Shown: positions 1 to 10,628 of the stretch, in pieces
Numbering within the stretch: position 1 is the stretch's first letter
Layout: each line of letters begins with the position of its first letter
Assembly (NCBI GenBank): GCA_008931825.1
Contig: QXVZ01028511.1
Coordinates: 576 to 64,575, forward strand
Direction: 5' to 3'
Source of the DNA: Phallusia fumigata
Lineage: Eukaryota; Chordata; Ascidiacea; Phlebobranchia; Ascidiidae
DNA length: 64,000 nucleotides
The notes under the pieces: model-generated
The model's database searches: none
What the model saw: only the letters and a program-made list of their open reading frames with translations
What the model was told of the DNA's origin: nothing
Made by a program: the position numbers and the translations under genes

Positions 1-360
1 GTCTGGAGTCGACACTTTTACGTAAAAATAACGTTTATGTTTAACGTATGAATGACGTCATTGCACAACGTAAATTCAAACGTGGCATCTACGTCGTCTG
101 GAGTCGACACTTTTACGTAAAAATAACGTTTAGATGTACGTATAAAAAACGTCATTGTACAAGGTAAAATAACGTCATGATTTACGTTTTGAAAACGTAA
201 TTTTAAACGTTCGTAGTTACGTTTTGTAAACGTGTAAATAACGTAGTTGTACAACGTAGATTAGAACGTCGCATCTACGTCGTCTGGAGTCGACACATTT
301 ACGTAAAAAAAACGTTCGGTTTCAACGTCTTATCGACCAAACATAACCAAAAATCTACGT
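1..360. repeat. ACGT-rich degenerate tandem repeat, cut by the window edge
   Basis: The motif GTCTGGAGTCGACAC followed by TTACGTAAA occurs at 1, 96 and 282, so the period is about 93-95 bp with a more diverged unit between the last two. The tetranucleotide ACGT (often AACGT or ACGTCA) recurs every 10-20 bases. No open frame of interest is present. The left limit is outside the window. The sequence from 361 to about 1380 holds no gene or repeat that I recognise. Confidence 0.8.
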
Positions 361-1541
361 CGAAAGGACGTCAAATTGTTAGCTGGGAGGTGCTCTTCGA
401 AGCCTCTGGACGCAAAAGCCAATAATAATTTTTCAGGTATGAAGAAAATTCGAGAACCGGTTAAATACTATATGCACTTTTATTAAACTATTTAAAATGT
501 GAGGTATAAGAATGTTTGCTTCCTCAAAGACATTGTAACTCAGGATTTGCTGGTTGAAACTTGTTATTAGTCCCCGAAATTTTTCACAAAAGGTATGTCA
601 CTTCACAATTTTTGCGGGGCACATATTTTCAGGGGTAACCTATACAGTTCAGAAATTGATTTTTTTTGCGGGGGGTTGTTTCCTTCCGCATCTGTTGTTA
701 CACCTATGTCCACATGATCAACAGCAGAAACCGGTGTATTTTTAGAGGTTGTTTCCTGTCAGAGGTAAATGATGTAACATTCAGAACAGACACTAAAAGG
801 CATTAAGGCACTGCCTGGTTGTAGGTTCTAACCAAACCAACGTGAAAAGATCTGCATTGAGCCAGGAATCTGGACGCTGGAGTCATAACATACCGCATTT
901 AGGTGTTCTTCTGCCCACAGGGGATGAAAATAAAACAAACAAAACTGAACCGTAAAAGCAAAAAATGTGCTTGTATGAAGACCTGTTGAGAAATACTCCT
1001 TCCAACCATGGGCACCGGTAGAAATTTTTTCATGAAGTGGCAAATCATAATACAAACCTACTTTTTCATTCAAAAGATTTTTTCGTAGAACATATATAAT
1101 TTATACAGCACATTTTATAGGAATTCCAGGTATCGGCAAGTATCCCCTTTTTTCTCTACGTGCCGGTACCCATGCTTCCAGCTAAAAAAATTGGAACCTA
1201 CTGTAGGAGGAAAAAGCCAAAGCATTTATGATTTGCAGACGACTGTTTTTTATGAAATAGAAAAACGATGAAAACACAATAAAACACACAATAAAAATAG
1301 GTAATAAACGGATCGCTAAATTTCGCATAAACATGGGTATTCGCTTCACGAAATTAATTTTGAAAGAGAGCGCGAAAGTGACGGTTACGTTTATGTCATC
1401 CGATTACGTTTTGTCCGCACTCGACCATCAACAACGACTTGTGCTGTGTTTGTTGGGAAGTTCGTAGATGCAGAATATGTAATGTTAACTGTTTCGTAAG
1501 TTTTATTGGATTACAGCAGTTTCATAAGTAAAAACGTCAAT

Positions 1542-4500
1542 ATGATGAGCCTAAGAGACAGAGATCCAGTTGACTATGAAAGATCTGTAAGATCGGTGTT
1601 TGGTAAGTTTTGCTGCCGTAATTCTGTAAGTTGTAATTGAAACAAAAAAAGAGAAAACCTATGAAGCTTGTGTGTTATGATTTTATTTTACATCTTCACG
1701 TAACACTGCAGTTGGAAATATACCCTACGAGTCAACAGAGGAGCAACTGAAGGATATTTTCAATGAAGTTGGAAATGTTATCAGCTTTCGGTAAATTATT
1801 GATTTAGTTGGTCACATGGACTTTTGACATACAGTTGCTTTTATTGTCAAGGCTTGTATTTGACCGAGAATCTGGCAAACCAAAGGGTTATGGTTTTGCT
1901 GAGTATCAGGATCAAGAAACAGCAATGAGTGCAATGAGAAATTTAAATGGTCGAGAACTCCATGGTCGACCACTAAGAGTTGACCATGCAACAAGTGAGA
2001 AGAACCGTAACAATTTTCAGGTGAGCGACTTTTTTTAACTGGAAATGAATGCTAACAAAATTCCTAGGATCCAAACAGTTTATAGGGACCATTTTGTGAT
2101 GTAATTGTGACACCTGAAATTGGTTCATATAACTGACAAATGTTTAGCAGACTTCTATTTTGGGGCAAGAAATGAAATTCTACAGGTATACAAAAGTAAA
2201 TTTAATAGAATTCAAGTAATTTTATGTTCGCTAATGGAAACAATATTTTACATATATGGCAAATACACATAGTAATGCAATTACTTTCAGTAAACTAAAG
2301 TAAAAACTGTGTACTACTAACTGAATTTTTCAAATGTATAAGGAAATGTGAAAGCTATGCACTAAACTGATTTTTTCAACACAAACAGATTCTCGCAAAT
2401 TAAACAAAAAATGTTGGATTTGGGATTCAAAACTTCACTTTAAAACTCAAAATTTCTTTCCAACAATTTTGAAAAGGAAACCTATAGTCCTATCCCATGA
2501 GTAAATGCAAAATACCATGAAAGACACATCTGAAAAATGTTGAAACCTAATTTGTGGCTGAGTGGTTTAATAAGAAGGAAGTGTGTTGTATCAATCTGTA
2601 AGTGGTAGAAGTGTTGTGAATCATAACTTGTCACACTGTAGGAAGAAGTAAATCACTTTCGTGCCATGGGACCTCCAGTGGAATCAGAATATGGAGATCC
2701 AACCACCCCACAAGATGCCCCAGAGGCAATAAGCAAAGCTGTTGCAAGTCTTCCACCAGAACAAATGTTTGAGCTCATGAAACAGATGAAGGTTGGTTTG
2801 GTTGCTATGCATTTAATGTAAAGTTTTTGGCTCAGTTAGAATTCTTGCTTGGTGCTTGCCAAGCAGGATACTTGCAGCCTTTGCTTTGCTAAGCACACTT
2901 AAGTATTTTGAGCATGATATAGTTTATAATAGATGTAACAAAATATTAGTCACCAATCACCATATTTGTCTATTCCTAATAATTATGGGTACCCTTCCAT
3001 GAAGGGGACACATATTGTTTTTACTCTTTTTTTTCCTTTTTTCTGTCTAACGCAAGTTTGTTCCCACATTTTGGTCAAGAAGGAGTTGTTCAAATTTATT
3101 CAAATTTTCACACATGATAGATATATCTGAAGTTGTGCACTGTCAACTTTTCACCCCAATTCACCCATTGGTTTACCCACAGGCCCCCAAAATGTGAAAT
3201 TATAAAAACGGCAATATTTAGCAAAGTAAGTTACATAAAAGTTTATTATGGGTTCCCTTCCACGAAGGGGACACATATTGTTTTTACTCTGTTTTTTTTT
3301 TTTTTTCTTTCTTTTTTTTTTTTTTTTTTTCTTTTTTTCTTTTTTTCTTTTTTTCTGTCTAACGCGAGTTTGTTCCCACGTTTTAGTCATGAAGGAGTCG
3401 TCCAAATTTCTTCAAATTTTCACACATGATAGATGTGTATCTGAAGTTGTGCACTGTCAACTTTTTACCCCAATTCACCCATCGGTTCACCCACAGGCCC
3501 CAAAAATGTAAAATTTTTAAAACGGCAATATTTACCAAAGTAAGTTACCTAGAAGTTTTCTATTTTGATAGCTGGTACAGTGCAATGTATTGTAATGTAT
3601 TTTGTGACTTTTGTTTCGATTTACCCTTTTTTTGCCTTTTTAACCCCCAAAATTCCGTTTTTTCTTACTCGAGTTTGTTCCCACGTTTTGGTCAAGAAAG
3701 AGTCGTTCAAATTTCTTTGTATTTTCACACGTGATAGATGTGTATCTGAAGTTGTGCACTGTCAACTTTTTACCCCAATTCACCCATCGGTTCACCCACA
3801 GGCCCCAAAAATGTAAAATTTTTAAAACGGCAATATTTACCAAAGTAAGTTACCTAGAAGTTTTCTATTTTGATAGCTGGTACAGTGCAATGTATTGTAA
3901 TGTATTTTGTGACTTTTGTTTCGATTTACCCTTTTTTTGCCTTTTTAACCCCCAAAATTCCGTTTTTTCTTACTCGAGTTTGTTCCCACGTTTTGGTCAA
4001 GAAAGAGTCGTTCAAATTTCTTTGTATTTTCACACGTGATAGATGTGTATCTGAAGTTGTGCACTGTCAACTTTTTACCCCAATTCACCCATCGGTTCAC
4101 CCACAGGCCCCAAAAATGTAAAATTTTTAAAACGGCAATATTTACCAAAGTAAGTTACCTAGAAGTTTTCTATTTTGATAGCTGGTACAGTGCAATGTAT
4201 TGTAATGTATTTTGTGACTTTTATTTGGATTCACCAATTTTTTTACCTTTTTAACCCCAAATATTTAGTTTTTTGTTTACATGCCCTTTACTTCAGACAT
4301 ACTAATCCAAATGTATTGAAAATTAGGACGTAGATATGTAGGGTGCTTCTTATACGTTGTTTAAAATTTTAGCCTGATCGGTTAAGTATTTACCCTTGCA
4401 GCCACAAATACGTGTATAACAGCTGGCGGTTTTGCCCCAAATGCAAAACGACCTGACGCGAGGGAGTGATTGACGATTTTACGACTCAAGCGGCGCAACG

Positions 4501-7500
4501 CTCAGCGGTTGGTCAAAGTCTGCTACTTCACACATAAACGGGCGTTCATAGGGTGTGGCCAGGCGGGCGTTTCATTTTAATTGTCTTGTTTTATGACGGA
4601 CGAAGCTCAGCTGTTTATATTACATCACTGGTTTAGGTGAATGCGTAGCGTAAAGAAATGCGTCTGCTAGATAACGTTGTAAAGGTGATACATTACAATA
4701 ACTTTGCTTTCTACTCTGTTGTACAAAAGCACGTAAGCGCATGGTTAGTTGGTCAAGAAGCGTAATGTTGTTGTTGTTGAATTTATAGCGCATTACCGAA
4801 ACCGCGCTGAAGAGATTCGTTAAGAGTTTGTTGCGGCTCGGCTAAAGGTCACTGTAGGTCAAACTATTGGTTGTGGGGCTGTGAGGTTTAAATTGTGCTG
4901 TTTACAATGAGATTGTAATTGGCATCAAGCGCAATGTTGTTGTTGGATTTGTAGCGCATTTCTGAAACCACGTTGGAAAGGGTCGTTTAGAGTTTGTAGT
5001 TTACTACGGCCTGACCAAAGGTCACTGCAGGTCAAACTATTGATTAGTGTAACTGTGGGGTTTAGTTCATGCTTTGGACATTGAGATTGAAATTGACATA
5101 ATGTAGAAAATGATTTAGTTAAATTATAAATGGAAATCTTTACTTTTAAATTTGTAAAACTGATTTTTCTAAAAACATCACTACTATTCAGAAGTTGCAT
5201 GTGTGTGGGGACCCATATGTTTATGCTAGCAGAAACAATCATGTTATAAAATGCCAAGGGAATTTGGGACCCAATGTAATGTGGGTATTGAAAATATATC
5301 CAATGTAATGAAGAAAATGGTATATGTGGAGAACATCATTTTGAGGTGGTAGTGTATATGGAATGAAAATATGGAGAACGCCACCTCTCTAGTTTTAATA
5401 GTTGATACAATGTAAACTATTTTAAAGTGTTTTGTGACTTTAATTTGGATTCACCCATTTTTTCCTTTTTAACCACAAATATTAAGTTTTTTTGTTTACA
5501 TGCCCTTTGCTTCATACATACTAATCAAAATGTATTGAAATTTAAAATGTACATATGTAGGGTGCTTTTTATAGGTTGTTTAAAATTTTAGCATGATCGG
5601 TCAAGTATTTACCCTTACAGCTGCAAATACGCAACGCTCAGCGGTTGGTAACAGGCTGCCATTTCACACAGAAACAGGCGTTTATAGGGTGCAGCATGGC
5701 GGGCGTTTTGCTGATTAAACTTAAGCGGTGATGACCTCAGTATGTTTGCTGTTTTATGATGTAGAAGACAGTGCAGCACAGAAATTTGCTTATTCCTTCA
5801 TACATGCAACACCTCCCAATATGTATGAGGAGATTATCATTTTTATGACAGACGAATCCCAGCTGTTAATACTACACCACTGCTTTATGTGATTGCATAG
5901 TGTTAACTAAAATGCGTTTGCTTAATAACGCTGTAAAAGATAATGCCTTACAATAACTTTGCTCTCATTTACAGTTGCACTCTCTTGTACAGTAGCCTAT
6001 AAGCTTATATTTGGTTGGTCAAAAAGCGCAATGTTGTTGTTGGATTTAAAGCGCGTTGCTGAAGCGGCGTTGGAAAGGGTCGTTTAGAGTTTGCGGTTTA
6101 CTACGGCTTAGCCAAAGATCACTGCAGGTCAAACTATTGGTTAGTGTAAATTTGGGGTTTGATTCATGCTTTTGACATTGAGATTGAAATTGACATGATG
6201 TTGGAAATGATTTAGTTAAATTCTAAGTGGAAATCTTTATTTTTTGTTTAAATTTGTAAAACTGATTTTTAAACCCATCACGTTCTAAAAACATGACACT
6301 AGTATTCATAAATTGCATGTGTGGGGACCCATATGTTTATGCTGGCAGAAACAATCATGTTCTAAAATGCCAAGGGAATTAGGGACCCAATGTAATGTGG
6401 GTATTGAGAATATATCCAATGTAACAAAAAAAGGGTATATGTGGAGAACATTATTTTGCGGTGGTGGTGTATATGGAATGAAAATATCGAGAATGCCACC
6501 TCTCTAGTTCATGTTTTTAGCCTTTTACACTTGTAAGGTTGTACAGCAATGATCATACACTGGGTTTAGCAGTTTTAGCATTACTTTTTTCACTCAGTCA
6601 AGCATCAAAAAAATTTGCTCTGTAATTGGTACTTGAGTACTGACTCAGTCCATGCAAGCCACAAATCCATCCCCTTTTCTTTCCTGTTCTTTCAGCAATG
6701 CATTCAGAACAACCCTGTTGAGGCCCGCAACATGCTGCTACAAAATCCCCAGCTGGCCTATGCCCTGTTACAAGCTCAAGTTGTGATGAGAATTGTGGAC
6801 CCAGAAATAGCAATGGTAAACAGACCTGTGTGCTTCTTATGCAGATAAACCGTTTATAACCAGGATGTTCATATTTTCAGAAAATGCTGCATAGACAAAA
6901 CCCAATTCAACCATTAATTCCTGCTTCTGAAGGTCCAAGACCAGAGCCGGTAAATGTTGTCTTGTTTGTACTTTGCTTTGTTGGTTTCTTTAGCATATGT
7001 GTGGTCAGAGGGGTCACTTTTTGTAATGAGCGCGAATTTTATTCAAGTGAAGACGCCCGTGAGACAATGTTTTGCTCGAGGATGTTAACCATAAATGTAG
7101 TACAAATATATACCTCCTTAAATAAAATGTATTAAGTACAAATATATACCAGTAAATAATAGTCCATGAAAACCTTTTGCATGAAGTGGCTTTAAACCAA
7201 AAATCGCATCTAAACTTTAGCAGGTCATGCACCACACAGTTTGAAACCACAGCCACTGGCCATGTAAAATGCCTGTGCGGGTCGAATTTAGCCAGCGGAA
7301 AAAGTCAATCATAAATAATCTGAAGCTGCAAGAACGTTCATGTCAAATTCCTGTCATATTTCTAGGGCTAAAAGTAAGGTAGTTTTTCTTTTGTTTTTGG
7401 TTGAAGGATATGCGGCCTAATGGAAGTCCTTTACCTGGGCTTGGTGGACCAAGGGATGGAGATAGACCACTGAGGGAACCCCCAATTGGCAGAGGTCACC

Positions 7501-8776
7501 CAATGGACATGGGGCCAGATAGGCATGTTGTTGTTGTATTTTTTCAACAGTATTTTTGTAGTTTCTAGGTTGGTTAATGCGTTTGTTTTGGTTTTACTGT
7601 TTGGTTTTCTAGTTTTTGCCGTCTATTTATATCAATCTTCATGGAGTGAAAACAAACTCAAAGAATTTTCAAAAGTACTGTTTTATGATGTGTTTAATTG
7701 AAGTTTTAGATGTGTACACTCAAAGTTTCAAAACTGAGTTAAAAGTATTTAAATGAATAATGTGGTCGCTGAATATCACAACAATGCCATTGTTGCTCAG
7801 AGGTCCTCCACGAAGGATGGAAGTAGATATGAGAGGAATAGAACGAGTCCCGGTTGACCATGCGATGGGTGAGCCAGTGGACAGAAGAATGGATCGACAT
7901 CATCCGATTCACATGGAACCAGAAGGGTTTGGAAGAGGATTTCCGCCAAGAGGTCTGTGATGTTGTGTCCATGCTCCCAATTTAACCTGATCTGACTAAA
8001 GTGGATTTTAAACCCAAATTGTTTCTGCACTTTGGGTTTGTTTTTAGTACTGATTAAGTTTGCATTGCCTCAAAAATGGGAATTGCTTAGCCCGGTTTAT
8101 TGTATGCCGTATTGATGTTGTTGCTCAGAAGAACGTGGATTTCCAGAACGTGGTCCTCCACCAGAGCGGGGACACTCCATGGAAAGAGGTGGCCGCTCTT
8201 CTCTGGAGCGTGGAGTGTCTCCAAGAGACCATCTCATGGACAGAGGTGGAAGACCTCCAATGGATCGGCCTGGAAATTCTCCGATGGATAGGCCAGGGAT
8301 GGATGGGGGACCTCTTCGGCATCCACCTCCTCCTAGTGGAGAAAGAAGCGACCCGAGAAGGGGAAGAGCTCCTCCTGGTGGAGAGGAACCACCACCCCCA
8401 AATATGGATCCTTCAGCAGAACAGGATCAAGAAAAGGTACATGATATTTAGGTTTGTTGTACTAAAGTCACTGGCGCATCGGCATAGACAGGATGCTATC
8501 AGTTCTAAAATGCATGTTTACATTTTTTTTTCGTGTTAGAACAGCCAGTCTGCATTCAGACACTAATGTGAAGTTTTATCTTCATTTACAAGTCATTTGA
8601 ATTACCAGAACCTTTTTTTTATGCGACAATCCAGAAACTAACATTCTATCTGTTTTAAGGCTGCTCTCATAATGCAAGTCCTCCAGTTGACTCCAGAGCA
8701 AATTCGGATGCTGCCAGACGAGCAGCGACGCAGTATCCTAGCTCTTAAGGATCAACTGCAGGGTGGAATGCCATGA
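1542..8776 (+). CDS. CSTF2: Cleavage stimulation factor subunit 2 (CstF-64), ten exons
   Basis: RNA-binding subunit of the nuclear CstF complex, which binds the GU-rich element downstream of poly(A) sites during mRNA 3'-end cleavage. Exons: 1542-1602, 1712-1790, 1852-2020, 2642-2791, 6696-6815, 6881-6949, 7407-7522, 7801-7952, 8129-8436 and 8660-8776; all phases close to give about 446 residues (human about 577). The N-terminal RRM carries RNP2 [10 protein letters not shown] and RNP1 [12 protein letters not shown]. The hinge that binds CstF-77 follows ([16 protein letters not shown], then [16 protein letters not shown]). Exons 7-9 encode a Pro/Gly/Arg/Met-rich linker with MDRPG/ERGG-type repeats in place of the vertebrate MEARA repeats. 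The last exon is the conserved three-helix C-terminal domain ([18 protein letters not shown]) that contacts PCF11 and symplekin. Exon 7 appears to use a GC donor. The start is the first of two adjacent ATGs, with an intron-like acceptor shortly upstream. Confidence 0.96.
2985..4250 (+). repeat. 305-bp tandem array in CSTF2 intron 4
   Basis: Three nearly identical units start at about 3425, 3730 and 4035 (exact 305-bp spacing); two more diverged partial units lie at about 2985-3245 and 3246-3424. Each contains GTTCCCACGTTTTGGTCA and ACCCCAATTCACCC. The partial units open with CCCTTCCA(T/C)GAAGGGG, a short hairpin. A long T/C-rich tract lies at 3288-3356. Reading frames across the array merely repeat with it and are not genes. 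Confidence 0.9.
4205..6512 (+). repeat. 1.2-kb direct duplication in CSTF2 intron 4
   Basis: A segment at about 4205-5388 is repeated, somewhat diverged, at about 5420-6505. Shared landmarks: ACATGCCCTTT (4279 and 5498), GGACCCATATGTTTATGCT, and the end GCCACCTCTCTAGTT (near 5370 and 6495). This end also occurs at about 12735 (+) and 61975 (-), so the duplicated segment is a dispersed element rather than intron-specific sequence. Confidence 0.85.
7008..7340 (+). mobile_element. Degraded hAT-like repeat, copy 1
   Basis: This part of CSTF2 intron 6 aligns by eye with 13343-13640: both contain GTAATGAG, a GTTAACCATA motif about 65 bases later, and CCAGTAAATAA/CCGGTAAATAA followed by a TCCATG.AAA motif. 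The second copy begins with a hAT-type terminus. No transposase frame is seen. Confidence 0.55.
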
Positions 8777-8951
8777 GAGGCCCTGGAAACACACCTGGGT
8801 CGATTTGTAACAGTAAATGTTGACTGCAACTGCCAGACACTTTTCGTTTAGTATAGGGCGTCGCTGTGCAAGTTAATTGGAAAGGTAGACACACAACTGC
8901 GGTGGTTCCTAAGGCTACTTTACTGCCGCGAACCACCTGTGTACAAAATTG

Positions 8952-8957
8952 AATAAA
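8952..8957 (+). terminator. Poly(A) signal of CSTF2
   Basis: AATAAA lies about 175 nt after the CSTF2 stop codon and is the first such hexamer downstream. The exact cleavage site cannot be read from the sequence. Confidence 0.7.
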
Positions 8958-9089
8958 ACTGAAATACGTTGTATGCAGGGTGTTGTATTATATAGCTTAC
9001 TTAGGTAACAAACCCTCAGTAAACCAGTTGAATATGAATGCTACACAGCACTTGGAACAGTATGGAAACACCAAAATCAATCCCCAGTT

Positions 9090-9253
9090 CAGGGATTCTT
9101 AACCTTTTTCTTTGTTGATACTCCTTTGAAATCACCAACTGGTTCTCGTAACCCCTTCTGTAATTTTTGGTGAGTAATTATTGTTCATACTTTTAAATAA
9201 CAAACCATTGTCGTACCCCTTGGGGACAGATCTTCCCTGGTTAAGAACCCTTG
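9090..9253. mobile_element. Short hAT-like MITE
   Basis: CAGGGATTCTTAACC at the left end and GGTTAAGAACCCTTG at the right end form a terminal inverted repeat of about 15 bp with one mismatch, enclosing 164 bp without coding capacity. The flanking 8-mers do not match, so the target duplication has decayed or the ends are slightly misplaced. The rest of the interval 8777-10628 shows nothing I can name. Confidence 0.6.
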
Positions 9254-10628
9254 CCCATGTCATGGACAAGGACAAGCGATGTGCTTGAATATTCGTATTG
9301 CCACACTTGTCGGGCATTATCTTTGCAAGAGACCTTCGCTGTACCGTTTTCTTAACACAACCTACAAGTTAGTCGCCCGATTCGAAGTACCCAACAACAT
9401 TAAAAGGAACCCAATGAGCAGATAAGCTTACAAGTCGAAACATTTTCTACGTTTCGGCAAGCGTCGTTTTCGTCAGGAATGACTCGCAAAAGCGGCGCGA
9501 AGTTTGGCTACAGTATGAAAAGGAGTGCATTGTGTACGCAACATAAAACAGATTTTTGCAAGAAAGCTAAATTTGTCGAAGGTTCATGCCAGAAAAACTT
9601 TGCTTTACTCAGTTAAACAAACCCATCTAACCCCAAAAAAATTGCAGCAAGTTTACTTGCCGTGTGCAACTTGAAACCAACCGAAACTCCCAAAGGGAAC
9701 CGATTCGTCTTGCTTGCCGTCATAACAGGAAGCGCAGTTTGAACGCGGAAAAGGCACCTGATCCAGTCAAAGCACCAACACGCCGTTTTCATTCGAAGAA
9801 AAAGGCTCTACCCTTTTCGACGGTATTCAGCCATGAACTTGGTCGGGCTGGTGCGCTAGGACGGCTGCGCAAGATCGATTTTTTAGGTTGCAAGGTTTGA
9901 CTTTTACCACCTCGTTTTCAGTGCAATGGATGTCTTTACTGTGATACACTTGTTCTTTCATGAGAACATATTTGCGTTAAAGGTGATATAAGCTGTAAAA
10001 GTTGAGACCAAATGAAAGCTATAGCGATCTCACTTGTTACCACGCAGCAACGGCGTAACGACTATGCTTGACTTGCGTGGGAACGATTGGTTCAAAAGAA
10101 CATGGGTGCTGACTGTTAAGGCAGAGAGGAAGCAGTATTTGCTGAATAAAGGAGAATATCGCCTTGGACTGAACAAAAGATTGCCTATGCGATGGTATTA
10201 ACGATATTTTTGATCGGTTAAAGAAAAGTACAACCGTGACATCATGGAAGGCACCAACGTTACATGTAGGCCTAATATGCATTTGACTAAAAGTTTCTTT
10301 CGGGTTAAGCGTTCAAAAGCAAAATTCCGTTGTATGAAACAAACAGCAGTCCAGACACTTTCAAAAGCGACAACTTTAAATAATATGTTCAAACGGACAG
10401 GCAACTATGACAGATAGCCTAGAGAGAGCATATACAGCCTTGACTGCAGGCAGAAAAGCGAGAGCGAAGCAATGTACAAGAGAAAGTAAGAGTCACAATG
10501 ATAAAAAGCTAATGCTTTCCATTGTATTTTATAGGCATTGCAAAACTCACTGCTGTTCTGAAATTTCTGTAAACATTTTTCTGTGTAGAACATTACAACC
10601 GTTGATTTAGGCTGATTTTGATGTCCCT

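Noticed and set aside
3426-4254. Identical 102- and 83-codon frames in CSTF2 intron 4
   Set aside because: They recur with the 305-bp tandem units and lie inside an intron; no coding signature is seen.
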